DNA from: Chitinophagales bacterium
GTDB taxonomy: Bacteria > Bacteroidota > Bacteroidia > Chitinophagales > Saprospiraceae
Assembly (NCBI GenBank): GCA_017303875.1
Contig: JAFLBP010000021.1
Location: forward strand, 56,352 to 120,351
Direction of reading: 5' to 3'
Length of the DNA stretch: 64,000 nucleotides
A program made the translations under genes and the position numbers. The notes below the pieces were generated by a model. It searched no databases. It saw nothing but the letters and a program-made list of their open reading frames with translations, and had not been told where the DNA came from. The number at the start of each line of letters is the position of its first letter. Within the stretch, counting starts at the first letter, position 1. This document shows positions 35,119 through 44,321 of this stretch, piece by piece.

Positions 35119-38100
35119 ATGAACACAATACCTGTTGCAACTAAGTATTTGCTGCTTTTTTTATGTGTTTTTTACACCGCCCGCGCACAGGCACAACTGA
35201 ACTGGACAGCCTTTCCAGGCCCGGAAGGTGGCAGTAGCCATTATCTGATTTCCGATAATGGCGATTATGCTTTTTACCCGTCTCCCTATGCCTTGTATCG
35301 CAGTGCGGACGGTGAAAACTGGTCGGCACTTCCCATGAGCAACCTGCGGGCGATGGCTTTGAACGGGCCTCAAATCGCCGGACTGCAAAGCAATGCATAT
35401 GGCAAGCCGCTGCTGTGGTTCAGTGCAGATCACGGCGACAACTGGCTGCAGGGGCTGTTTCCTTTTGAGCATTCCGGCGTATTTGTAGATATTGCGCTTT
35501 CCGACGACGGTATTTTTATTCCACATAAAACAGAAGGGCTCATTTTTCGCAGCCCCGACGGCGGACTTCAGTGGGACACCCTGCTCCCGCCGGCGACTAT
35601 CAAAACAAATTTCAATCTGTTTTCCAGCCGCAATCGGGTATACGCAGCGCAAGGTAAATTCCTGTTTCGGCTCTCGGCCGGTGCGCAGGGCTGGGATTCT
35701 ATTCCCCTGCCTGCTAATTTTTTTGGGGTTTCGGCGGTTTTTGAAGACCCGGATGTTATGGTGGTTGGAAGTAGTTCCGGCGAATTGTGGAGCAGCCGGG
35801 ATGGCGGACAAAGCTGGACGCGTTTTTACGAAGACAGCCATTATACGGGTGCTATTGTGCGCCTCAACAACCGCTTGTACGCCTGTAATCAGTCACAGAT
35901 TTTTGTGAGTTCGGATTTGGGGCTGAGCTGGTCTGCGTTGTCGCTGCCGGTGTGGACTGAGTTTTCGGTCATCGCGGTGGTGGCAGACCGCTTGTTGTTT
36001 AAGACCTGGGAAACCGGCGTTTTGCAATACAATCCGGACAGCGGGCAAATCAAAAGCGCCAATAGCGGTTTACTCTCCGCCAGGGTTAGAGAAATTGACA
36101 TATCCGGCAATGAAATTTGGGCTGCTTGTCCGGACGGCCTGTACCGCGCTGACTTGCAAAATAAACAATGGACTTTTTCTGCTGAAAGACGGCCGTTCAG
36201 CATGGTCAAGGCCAATGGAAGCGGTGGGGTAGCCGCCCTTACGGCCTTCCGGGATACCTTGTATATCTCACAGAATGGGGGTGCTTCCTGGCAAAAAACT
36301 GCTATTCGGGCCATTACCGGCAGTTCCAATTGGGAGTCGTACTCAAGTATTTCCTGGGCAGGCTCCAATTTGTTCCTGCACAGCAGTGTAGGTGCACTTC
36401 GCAGCAGCGACGGCGGGCAGAGCTGGCAAAACAGCGCCAATATCGTGGACGTCGTGTTTTTTAAAGGCAACTGGTATGCAAACAACGGAACGCAGTTGAT
36501 GAAGAGTGCGGACGGCGGCGGATCCTGGCAGCCGCTCGCACCGCCTGGCGCCATCCTGTACAGTCTTTCTGCCGCCGGCGATTATTTGTGTGTCTGGTTC
36601 GTGGATGCGATGTACCGCTCAACCCTGCGCTACTCCGAAGATGGCGAACACTGGGTATATGCCGATGAGGGCTTGCACGATATACCCTTCGGCGACTCGC
36701 AGTTTGAGTTTTATCTTGATAACGGCGGGGTATGGGAACACAACGGCGTTTATTATGCCCAGCATCCGCTGACCTACTTGTATATCTCGACCGACACCAT
36801 GAAACACTGGCATCCCTTGGCCCGGGTGCCGCAGCAAATGCTGATTCGGGATTCGCTGATGTATACCAGCGCGCCGTATGAAGGCGGCGGCGTTGGCGTG
36901 GCGCAAGTGCCGGTTTTGTATGATGTGTTTTCGCAGGGAACTGTCTATTTGGATGAAAACAACAACGGGGTGTTCGATAGCAACGAACTGCCTTTGAGCG
37001 GCATGACCGTCGCTATGAAATCGCCCAACAGCAATGCGCCTTATTGGACAGGCAGCAGTGACGGCTTTGGCCGTTACGCCGTTTTGGGCAGCAGTGGTCA
37101 GGCAGACACCCTGGCTTTACAATTGAATTTTGGGTATCCGGCTTTGGTAAATCCGCCGTTTTATTTGGTCAGTAATACTACGGCGCCCCGCGATTTCGGG
37201 GTTTATTTTCCTGCAATAGTTGAAGACCTGGCGGCATTTGGCGCGTATTTTTCGCGTCCGGTACCAGGTTTTCCGATCAATATTAGTTTGCAGGTTAAAA
37301 ATTTGGGCACCCGGTCAGGTGGCGGGCAGTTGGGGGTAAAATTGAGTCCTGATTTCCAGTTTTCAGGTGCATCGGTCGCGCCGGCACAGGTTTTTGCGGA
37401 TAGCCTGGTTTGGGATATTGCCGCGTTGAAGGTTTTTGGAATTGAATATTTAAAATTGAGTGGCACTTTGCAGGCTGCGGCGACGCTGGGCGAGCCGTTT
37501 GAAACAGGAATTCGTATTCTCGTTGCCGGCTCGGACGCAGATTTGAGCAATAATTATTACCTGCTTCGCGACACGATCGTTGGGGCTTATGACCCCAATG
37601 AAAAACGCGTGCATCCGGCAGCGGGTCTGAGTGCCGCAGAAATTGAGGCTGGCGTCCCGCTGGAATACACCATTCATTTTCAGAATGTAGGCAGCTTTCC
37701 GGCGACGCGGGTGCGCATTACAGATCAGCTTGATCCGGAATTGGCGCCGGAAAGCCTGCAATTGCTTGGCGCCAGCCATCCCGTCAGTGCTTTTCGGTTG
37801 TTACCGGGCGGCAACCTGGAAATTATTTTTGAGGATATTGTATTGCCCGACAGCAGCAGCGACGCGGCGGGCAGTCAGGGTTTTGTGCAATTCAGCATTC
37901 AGCGAAAAAAAGTATTTGACCCATATTACTTCATCCGCAACACAGCGAATATCTATTTTGATTTTAACGCGCCGATACAAACCAATACCGTTTGGACGCC
38001 TTTGCGAAAGGTTGCGACAGGCTTGAACGACGCCCGTTCGGAAAATCGCCTTCAGGCGCTTCACCTGAGTCCGAACCCTTCGGAGGCGCTGGTACAGATC

Positions 38101-38295
38101 AGTGCCGAGGGCCTGAGCGGGCAGGGCAGGGTACAAGTAGCTGATTTTTATGGCAAAATATGGCTTGAACTCCCGGTTTTGGAATTGGATAAGCCATTTG
38201 TGCTGGATTTGAGCGCGCTTCCAGCCGGCGCTTATGGCGTTCAGTTGTTTAACGCCCGGCATCGGCGCCAGGGGAAATTGATATTAATCCGTTGA
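35119..38295 (+). CDS. Large BNR-repeat T9SS-secreted protein
   Basis: 1058 residues. The signal peptide ends near ARAQAQ. A propeller-like N-terminal region of about 600 residues has repeated Asp-box motifs (SPDGGLQW, SRDGGQSW, SSDGGQSW, SADGGGSW). An SdrD-B-like segment follows (GTVYLDENNNGVFDSNELPLSG), then a DUF7619/DUF11-like domain (YDPNEKRVHPAAG, EYTIHFQNVGSFPATRVRITDQLD, NTANIYFDFNAPIQTN) and a type A sorting tail (LSPNPSEALVQIS ... LPAGAYGVQLFN ... KLILIR). It is probably surface-displayed; no enzyme motif is seen. A TATCTTTA promoter-like box lies at 35078-35085. Confidence 0.85.
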   Translation: MNTIPVATKYLLLFLCVFYTARAQAQLNWTAFPGPEGGSSHYLISDNGDYAFYPSPYALYRSADGENWSALPMSNLRAMALNGPQIAGLQSNAYGKPLLWFSADHGDNWLQGLFPFEHSGVFVDIALSDDGIFIPHKTEGLIFRSPDGGLQWDTLLPPATIKTNFNLFSSRNRVYAAQGKFLFRLSAGAQGWDSIPLPANFFGVSAVFEDPDVMVVGSSSGELWSSRDGGQSWTRFYEDSHYTGAIVRLNNRLYACNQSQIFVSSDLGLSWSALSLPVWTEFSVIAVVADRLLFKTWETGVLQYNPDSGQIKSANSGLLSARVREIDISGNEIWAACPDGLYRADLQNKQWTFSAERRPFSMVKANGSGGVAALTAFRDTLYISQNGGASWQKTAIRAITGSSNWESYSSISWAGSNLFLHSSVGALRSSDGGQSWQNSANIVDVVFFKGNWYANNGTQLMKSADGGGSWQPLAPPGAILYSLSAAGDYLCVWFVDAMYRSTLRYSEDGEHWVYADEGLHDIPFGDSQFEFYLDNGGVWEHNGVYYAQHPLTYLYISTDTMKHWHPLARVPQQMLIRDSLMYTSAPYEGGGVGVAQVPVLYDVFSQGTVYLDENNNGVFDSNELPLSGMTVAMKSPNSNAPYWTGSSDGFGRYAVLGSSGQADTLALQLNFGYPALVNPPFYLVSNTTAPRDFGVYFPAIVEDLAAFGAYFSRPVPGFPINISLQVKNLGTRSGGGQLGVKLSPDFQFSGASVAPAQVFADSLVWDIAALKVFGIEYLKLSGTLQAAATLGEPFETGIRILVAGSDADLSNNYYLLRDTIVGAYDPNEKRVHPAAGLSAAEIEAGVPLEYTIHFQNVGSFPATRVRITDQLDPELAPESLQLLGASHPVSAFRLLPGGNLEIIFEDIVLPDSSSDAAGSQGFVQFSIQRKKVFDPYYFIRNTANIYFDFNAPIQTNTVWTPLRKVATGLNDARSENRLQALHLSPNPSEALVQISAEGLSGQGRVQVADFYGKIWLELPVLELDKPFVLDLSALPAGAYGVQLFNARHRRQGKLILIR

Positions 38296-38383
38296 CGCGC
38301 GATTTTCCTGATTAAAAAGGATTTGAAGGGTGGTTTTTGCTTGTGCGCGGCGTGGGGTATTCAGGTATGCAGCCTGTGCTGTT

Positions 38384-38640
38384 TTAAAGCGGAATATCGT
38401 ACAGGTTTTTCCACCCGAGCACCTGTGCCACGCTGCGTTTTTGTATTTCATCGCCGCCATAGATCAAATAACTCTCGGAGGGAGATGCATCGGATAAGGG
38501 TTCGGCGTATATTTTAAGATAGTTTTGAAGCCAGTCGCTTGGATCAAGGTCGAGGTCATAAATGCGTGGGTAAAAGCCTTTGAAGATATAATCCTCGTAG
38601 TTGGGCAAAGCGAAATGGGTATTTTGGATTTCCTGTTTTT
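38384..38640 (-). pseudogene. Remnant of a DUF4143 AAA-type ATPase
   Basis: The fragment LPNYEDYIFKGFYPRIYDLDL...DPSDWLQNYLKIYAE matches the start of the DUF4143 region of Bacteroidota AAA ATPases (typical text: GxYPRIYDxxLxPxxWLxNYxxTYxE). After about 45 residues it jumps to SYLIYGGDEIQKRSVAQVLGWKNL, which is their C-terminal end. The N-terminal AAA module and most of the middle are absent; family members are near 380 residues. Upstream codons (EIQNTHFALPNY) continue the family sequence without a start, so this is an internally deleted relic. Confidence 0.7.
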
Positions 38641-38764
38641 GAACCTAATAGCCTGGGTATCATTTTTTGCAAATTAGAACTTTGATTTCTAATTTGCAGA
38701 GATAGGGTAAGTGTTAAAACAACATCATCATGTGACGAAGGTATTTCATCCATCGAACTCGCTG

Positions 38765-38838
38765 GCGCGAAGTTCTACTTCGTGCCGGCAATCCGTCGGG
38801 TTCTACCCGACACTGCCGAAACAGAGCGATGGCTCGGC
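38765..38838. repeat. Cluster of short hairpins with TTCTA loops
   Basis: Hairpin CGAAG-TTCTA-CTTCG (38768-38782) and hairpin GTCGGG-TTCTA-CCCGAC (38795-38811) share the same loop, and a third stem (GAGC-GATG-GCTC, 38824-38835) sits within GCCGA...TCGGC (815-838). They lie between the ATPase relic and the AAA15/RloB module. Confidence 0.65.
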
Positions 38839-38962
38839 ATTTCCTTTTAGAATCCTGATTTTCTCGATTAAAAAAGGATGCTCAATTACGCCCCAATGAT
38901 AAGTTTGTCGAAACGTAGCTGTATTGTTCGGCTGCGAAATTTCAATCTTACATTTTCAATTA

Positions 38963-38994
38963 TTTGTAAAATATAAAAATAAACCGTATCTTTG
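38963..38994 (+). promoter_or_regulatory. Promoter of the AAA15/RloB module
   Basis: TTTG (38963-38966), a 20-bp spacer and TATCTTTG (38987-38994): one of the best consensus Bacteroidota promoters in the window, 28 bp upstream of the ATG at 39023. Confidence 0.75.
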
Positions 38995-39022
38995 CAGATA
39001 TTTTTCAAAAACGACTTTTATT

Positions 39023-40339
39023 ATGCTTGTTCAGTTCTCTGTACGCAATTTTAAAACCTTCAAGGAGGAAGTTAAACTGACCATGTTTGCTTCCAACTAT
39101 GACAAAAGCACAAGAGAACAGGAGAATGTTATGGAGGTGCCCAAGTTTGGTTTACGCCTGCTGAAAAGTGCGGTTATCTATGGCGCGAATGCGAGTGGGA
39201 AAACCAAATTGATTGATGCTGTTCATTTTATGAAGGATTTTGCCCTGAATTCCTCTAAGGAGTCGCAGCAGGGCGAGCCAATCGAAACGGAGCCATTTCG
39301 GCTCAACACGGTGACTGCCTCGGAACCTTCGATGCTCGAAATTGTATTTATCCACGAAAATGAGATGTATCGCTACGGTTTCGAGGTTACCCCTGAAGCG
39401 GTGGTTTCGGAATGGCTTTATCATCGCCCGCACACGAAAGAGGTAGAGATTTTTTTCAGGGAGGGGCAAAATTTCACGGTTCATCCGAAGGCTTTTAAAA
39501 AGGGAAAGTTTTTAGTCAGTGAAAATATGATTCGTAGTAATGCACTTATGCTTTCGGTGGCTGCGCAGTTTAATGACAAGTACGCAAAGGGGGTATTAAC
39601 GTGGCTTTATAAATTTCGACAAATTTCAGGATTAGATGAAACCGGATATATGGGTTACTCAATGTCTCGAGTAGAAGACTCAAAGAAGAAATTTCTATCT
39701 CTCCTAAAGGAAGCAGATATTGGAATTGAAGATATATCCATCAGTAAGATGGATTCTACAAATCTTCCAGATGATATTCCAGATGAGGTCAAAGAGATAA
39801 TCAAAAAAAAGATGGATGAAGAAAAAGCAACATTTTTTGGCGACTTCAAAACTGCACATACAAGGTTTGATGAAAACAATTTACCTGTTGGAATAGAGGA
39901 ATTTAGAATGGAAGATGAAGAATCATCTGGGACGAGAAAGTTTTTTGCCATTTCTGGCCCTATTTTGCGGGCATTAGAAGATGGTGAGGTCTTATTTATT
40001 GATGAGATTGATTCAAAAATTCACCCGAATTTAGTTTGTAAACTAATAGGACTCTTTAATTCAGTCTGGACCAACCCCAAGAACGCCCAACTCATTTTTA
40101 ACACCCACGATACCAACCTGCTCAGCTCCAACTTATTTCGCCGCGACCAAATCTGGTTTGTGGAAAAAGATCGTTTCGGAGCGGCCTCGCTTTATTCGCT
40201 TTCGGCTTTTAAAACGGATGAAGGCGGACGGAAAACAGACAATTTTGAAGAAAACTATTTGCAGGGCCGGTACGGCGGCGTGCCTTTGCTCGGCGATTTT
40301 TCCAGAATTTTTCAATCTGAAAGCGGCGTGGCAAAATGA
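39023..40339 (+). CDS. AAA15-family ATPase (RloA / AbiLii-like), defence module
   Basis: 438 residues from the ATG at 39023; the promoter lies inside a longer frame from 38924, which rules that start out. It has Walker A GANASGKT (54-61), a signature-like SSGTRKFF (about 301-308), Walker B VLFIDEID (323-330), and the family C-terminus NTHDTNLLSSNLFRRDQIWFVEKD ... NYLQGRYGGVP. These ATP-binding proteins pair with RloB in phage-resistance loci (AbiL-type, also near restriction systems). The stop overlaps the rloB start (ATGA). The stretch about 39600-40070 is visibly more AT-rich than its flanks. Confidence 0.85.
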   Translation: MLVQFSVRNFKTFKEEVKLTMFASNYDKSTREQENVMEVPKFGLRLLKSAVIYGANASGKTKLIDAVHFMKDFALNSSKESQQGEPIETEPFRLNTVTASEPSMLEIVFIHENEMYRYGFEVTPEAVVSEWLYHRPHTKEVEIFFREGQNFTVHPKAFKKGKFLVSENMIRSNALMLSVAAQFNDKYAKGVLTWLYKFRQISGLDETGYMGYSMSRVEDSKKKFLSLLKEADIGIEDISISKMDSTNLPDDIPDEVKEIIKKKMDEEKATFFGDFKTAHTRFDENNLPVGIEEFRMEDEESSGTRKFFAISGPILRALEDGEVLFIDEIDSKIHPNLVCKLIGLFNSVWTNPKNAQLIFNTHDTNLLSSNLFRRDQIWFVEKDRFGAASLYSLSAFKTDEGGRKTDNFEENYLQGRYGGVPLLGDFSRIFQSESGVAK

Positions 40340-41070
40340 AAATGAAGGATAAAAAGGCCGAACAAATTGCCCAAAAACAGGCGCACAAAGCGCGGCTGCA
40401 GGAGGCCAAAACCCGCCGCGCTGCGCCTGATTTTCAATTGCCGGAGCCAACACGGGAAGAACGCCAACGTTTTTTGATTGTTTGCGAAGGCTTGAATACT
40501 GAACCGGATTATTTTCACCAGCTTCGCCAATATTTCAGGCTGACGGCCGCAGAAATCGTGCCTGTTGGCGGCGCAGGCGAAACCATCCGGGTGGTCGAGC
40601 GCGCACAAACAGAAAGTGCAAAGAGCCGTTTTGACCAAGTCTGGGTTGTCTTCGACAAGGATGATTTTCCTGCGGACAATTTTGATAATGCCGTTGAAAT
40701 GGCGAAGGCATCCGGTTTTTTTTCTGCTTATTCCAATCAATCGTTTGAATATTGGTTAATACTCCATTTTGAAAACCATCAGGGTGGCGCGATGCACCGG
40801 GATCAATACGGCGATAAAATTAATGACTACCTCACGCCTTTCAAGCTTCGGTACGATGCGGCGGGCAGCAAACGCATCTCGTCTGATTTTTTCAGTGTTT
40901 TGATGGGGAGTGATGAAAAATATGACAAAAGTCGTCTCCAATTGGCCATTGAGCGGGCAGAAAGGATACAGGGGTTTCATCAGGAAAATACGCCTTCCGC
41001 CGCAGAATCATCCACTACTGTTTTCAGGTTGGTTCAGGCATTGTTAAAATTTGTTCAAGTATCCGGGTGA
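40336..41070 (+). CDS. RloB-family TOPRIM-like protein (AbiLi-like)
   Basis: 244 residues. After a basic N-terminal helix, the TOPRIM-type acidic residues appear: E51 in LIVCEGLNTEPDYF, and D107/D109 in VVFDKDDF. Then follow SNQSFEYWLILHFENH, typical for RloB, and a C-terminal region with KYDKSRLQLAIERAERI. It is probably a nuclease effector regulated by the preceding ATPase; the pair acts as an abortive-infection-type defence in related systems. Translation is coupled to the ATPase through a 4-bp overlap. Confidence 0.85.
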   Translation: MKMKDKKAEQIAQKQAHKARLQEAKTRRAAPDFQLPEPTREERQRFLIVCEGLNTEPDYFHQLRQYFRLTAAEIVPVGGAGETIRVVERAQTESAKSRFDQVWVVFDKDDFPADNFDNAVEMAKASGFFSAYSNQSFEYWLILHFENHQGGAMHRDQYGDKINDYLTPFKLRYDAAGSKRISSDFFSVLMGSDEKYDKSRLQLAIERAERIQGFHQENTPSAAESSTTVFRLVQALLKFVQVSG

Positions 41071-41236
41071 CAAACGATTGAGCCTGGGACTTCCTCTTTG
41101 AACAAGCCCCACTCCGATAAAAAAATCCCACCCCCCACCCAACCCCAGCCCAGGCAGCTGCGTGTATGCTGTTGTGTTTCCGGAAAACACCAACTCCCCG
41201 GAAAATTTTACACACAACCATCAACACCTGCTTTTT

Positions 41237-43732
41237 ATGCTACGACAATTTTCACTACTCGTTTCCCTCATGCTGCTACTGGGCTTTCAGTTGCAGGCAC
41301 AAAACCCGCCCTGCGATGTTTTGGTGTATTACAATTTTCCCAATACACAAACACTCATCGCGTACGACTCTGCCGCTACACCGGCACAGTCGTACCTGTG
41401 GAGTACGGGCGCTACAACCCAGGTTATCCCCTACAATGCGCCGGGTACCTATTGCGTCACCGTCACTTTTGCCGACGGCTGTACGGCCAGTAATTGCCTG
41501 ACCATTGAAGATACCTGCGGGGTTGGCATTTACAGCTATACCGGCTGGACCGGCGCAGAGGTGCTCAATGCCTATATTTCGACCAATTCTGCCCCCATTA
41601 CGTCTTATTTATGGAGTAATGGCGCTACAACGTCCACCACAGTTGCCGACTCCTCTACCAATGTGTATTGCGTCACGGCGACCAATGCCCTGGGCTGTAC
41701 GGCAACTGCCTGTTATACGGTTTTGCCCAATTGTGCGACCAACCTTCAGGTGAGCTACGATAGTATCGGCAATACTGCCACGCTGACCCTTACTCCTTTA
41801 AACAGTAACAATTATAACTATCAGTGGAGCACAGGAGCAAATACCCAATCCATCACGGTGGACCTGAATGGCAACTACTGCTACACCGTGAGTGATCCCG
41901 GTGGCGCCTGCCAGTCGTCGGGTTGCTATTGGGTTTCCGGTCTCGACAGTGTTTCCTGCCCGTCGGCCAGTATTTTTGCCAATGGCAATCAGCTCAGCGT
42001 GTACAGCACAGATTCCAGTACGCTGGCTTATACCGTGTTATGGAATACTGGAGCATCCAGTGCCACCATCACGGCGAACAACTTCGGCTTGTATTGTGCA
42101 ACGCTGTATTACAGCAACGGCTGTACGACACAGGCCTGCTATTACTACTCCGACTCTACGGGCACCTGCTCAGTGAGCATTCAATACAACACCGACAACA
42201 GCCTCACGGCCGTGCCAACCGGTACCGCGCCGTTTACCTTCCAATGGTCGCCGGGTAACTACCTCCTGCCTACCATTACGCCGCCAAGCAGCGGTAATTA
42301 CACGGTCACCATGACCGATGCCAACGGCTGTACCAGCCAGGCGAGTCAATATTTTTACACCGCCGATTCCTGTACCGTTCAGATTTTCAGCTACCCCGAC
42401 AGTTCCGGACTGTATCAGCTGACGGCCTATGCACCCGGCTCTACCTGGGATTGGGCTTATAACTGGAACACCGGCGATTCCACGTCTTACATCTCGATCG
42501 CTGCCGGCGGCAGCTACTGCGTTACCGTGACCAACATCTACTCCGGCTGCTCTGCTACGCAGTGCTACTGGATCTGGCCCGACAGCTCCTGCTATGTTTC
42601 CGTGCAGGCCGACAGCCTCAATTTGACCACTGCGCGCCTGACAGCCACCAATGGCCCCGGCACTGCCGTGAGCTGGCTCTGGAACACAGGCGCTACGACG
42701 CCATTTATTGATGTGACGACGGGCGGCCATTACGGCGTGACCGTCACCAACGATGCAGGCTGCACCGCCAGTCAGGGCTACTGGCTTTACCCGAGCAATT
42801 CCATTACCATGCGTGCGTATGCTGCGCCTGCGGGTGGTGGTAATTACAGCTGGCTCAATGCCCGTTTCTTCCTGATAAAATACGAAGAGACTCCGCAGGG
42901 CGGTATGCTGACGGCGGTGGATACCATTGACTCGTACAGTGGCTGGAGCAATACGGCCTTTGCGTATACGAGCAATATCCAGCCGGGCGAATACCTGCTC
43001 AAGGCGGCCTTGCGCCCCTTCTCTGAAGGCTATGCCGATTTCCTGCCCACGTACTACGGCGACGAATTGATCTGGAGCGACGCCACGACGATTACCGTGC
43101 CTTTCTATTCCCCCAACGCCTGGCAGTTCAACAACCTGCAAGTTAATCTTGTAGCCGGTCAGAATCCCGGCGGACCGGGCTTTATCGGTGGACTGGTGAG
43201 CCAGGGCGCAAATTTTATTTCCAATGAGGACGAAGCCGAGCGCGGCGCCGGAGACCCGATGGCCAATGTTACCATCGTGCTGACGCGCCAGGACGGAACG
43301 CCGGTAGCAGTGGTGTATACCCATACCGATGGCAGCTACAGCTTCCCCAACCTGCCCTGGGGCACCTATATCCTTACCATTGACATCCCGGGCATTGCGC
43401 CGGTGAGCAAAACCATTACCATTGGCCCGGCAACGCCGAGCGTGACCGATGTCAATTTTGAAGTGGAAGGACTGACCAGCGCCGTTCCGGGTATTGATGG
43501 CCTGGCCGTACAATTCAGCGCATTCCCCAATCCGTTTGGCAGCTTCCTGAATGTTAAAGTGGAAGAAGCCGTACAGTTGGAACTGCGCGACATGAGCGGC
43601 CGCACCCTGATACAGCAACACGTGCAGCCAGGTGTACACCGCCTGCCTGCCGACAACCTGCCTGCGGGCATGTACTTCCTGCAAGTGCGCAGCGAAAAAG
43701 CCACAGGCGCCCTGCAAGTGAGCAAACAGTAG
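41237..43732 (+). CDS. SprB-repeat-like T9SS-secreted protein
   Basis: 831 residues from 41237 (MLRQFSLLVSLMLLLGFQ), where a clear signal peptide begins. The mature part has about seven tandem SprB/PKD-like modules of 75-85 residues, each with a W(S/N)TGA(T/S) strand and a YCVTVT-x-GC-T strand (for example LWSTGATTQ ... TYCVTVTFADGCTA). A Cna-B/SdrD-like domain (DGTPVAVVYTHTDGSYSFPNLPWGTYILTI) and a sorting domain (FSAFPNPFGSFLNVKV ... LPAGMYFLQVRSE) end it. It is probably an adhesive surface filament protein. A sigma/anti-sigma pair follows directly. Confidence 0.85.
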   Translation: MLRQFSLLVSLMLLLGFQLQAQNPPCDVLVYYNFPNTQTLIAYDSAATPAQSYLWSTGATTQVIPYNAPGTYCVTVTFADGCTASNCLTIEDTCGVGIYSYTGWTGAEVLNAYISTNSAPITSYLWSNGATTSTTVADSSTNVYCVTATNALGCTATACYTVLPNCATNLQVSYDSIGNTATLTLTPLNSNNYNYQWSTGANTQSITVDLNGNYCYTVSDPGGACQSSGCYWVSGLDSVSCPSASIFANGNQLSVYSTDSSTLAYTVLWNTGASSATITANNFGLYCATLYYSNGCTTQACYYYSDSTGTCSVSIQYNTDNSLTAVPTGTAPFTFQWSPGNYLLPTITPPSSGNYTVTMTDANGCTSQASQYFYTADSCTVQIFSYPDSSGLYQLTAYAPGSTWDWAYNWNTGDSTSYISIAAGGSYCVTVTNIYSGCSATQCYWIWPDSSCYVSVQADSLNLTTARLTATNGPGTAVSWLWNTGATTPFIDVTTGGHYGVTVTNDAGCTASQGYWLYPSNSITMRAYAAPAGGGNYSWLNARFFLIKYEETPQGGMLTAVDTIDSYSGWSNTAFAYTSNIQPGEYLLKAALRPFSEGYADFLPTYYGDELIWSDATTITVPFYSPNAWQFNNLQVNLVAGQNPGGPGFIGGLVSQGANFISNEDEAERGAGDPMANVTIVLTRQDGTPVAVVYTHTDGSYSFPNLPWGTYILTIDIPGIAPVSKTITIGPATPSVTDVNFEVEGLTSAVPGIDGLAVQFSAFPNPFGSFLNVKVEEAVQLELRDMSGRTLIQQHVQPGVHRLPADNLPAGMYFLQVRSEKATGALQVSKQ

Positions 43733-43749
43733 TACCTTAGGCCGAAACT

Positions 43750-44310
43750 ATGCAAATAGACCCGCAAATCCTGCTCGCCGCGCAGCGGGGTGATCGCAAA
43801 GCGCAATACCAACTGTATCGGATCTGTTATCCGGTGCTGATGACGGTGTGCGCCCGCTATCATCGCGACGAGCAGGATGCGGTGTCGGCCCTGAACAATG
43901 GTTTTTTAAAAATAACCCAAAAACTCGATACCTGGCGCAGCGGAGAAGTACCTTTTGAAGCCTGGATACGGCGGATTATGATTAATACGCTGATTGATAT
44001 GTTCCGGCGCGAAAAGAAATGGCGCGAAATGACCGTTTTAACCGATAATATGGAAAAAACGACGAGTGGCCAGGAGCAGATTGACTGGAATGAAGCCGAC
44101 AAACGCATCAGTTTGCAACACCTCGAAAACCTCCTGCGCAGGCTACCGCCGGTAACCTGTCAGGTATTCAACTTATTCGCCCTCGACGGGTACAGCCACA
44201 AGGAAATCGGCGAGATGCTGGAAATTTCCGAAGGCACCTCGAAATGGCATGTCAACCACGCCCGGCAAAAATTGCAGGGCTGGATCAAAGCGGAATTTGC
44301 AGCGATTTAA
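43750..44310 (+). CDS. ECF-type sigma-70 factor
   Basis: 186 residues. Region 2 includes YQLYRICYPVLMTVCARYHRDEQDAVSALNNGFLKI and FEAWIRRIMINTLIDMFRREKKW. Region 4 is LRRLPPVTCQVFNLFALDGYSHKEIGEMLEISEGTSKWHVNHARQKL, a helix-turn-helix. It lies 17 bp after the secreted protein gene and 11 bp before the anti-sigma-like gene, so all three may be coexpressed. Its likely targets include this cluster. Confidence 0.93.
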   Translation: MQIDPQILLAAQRGDRKAQYQLYRICYPVLMTVCARYHRDEQDAVSALNNGFLKITQKLDTWRSGEVPFEAWIRRIMINTLIDMFRREKKWREMTVLTDNMEKTTSGQEQIDWNEADKRISLQHLENLLRRLPPVTCQVFNLFALDGYSHKEIGEMLEISEGTSKWHVNHARQKLQGWIKAEFAAI

Positions 44311-44321
44311 GCAACACGTTT

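Noticed and set aside
42170..43717. 515-codon antisense frame over the SprB-like gene
   Set aside because: The sense strand has signal peptide, repeats and sorting domain; the antisense product is unstructured low-complexity sequence.
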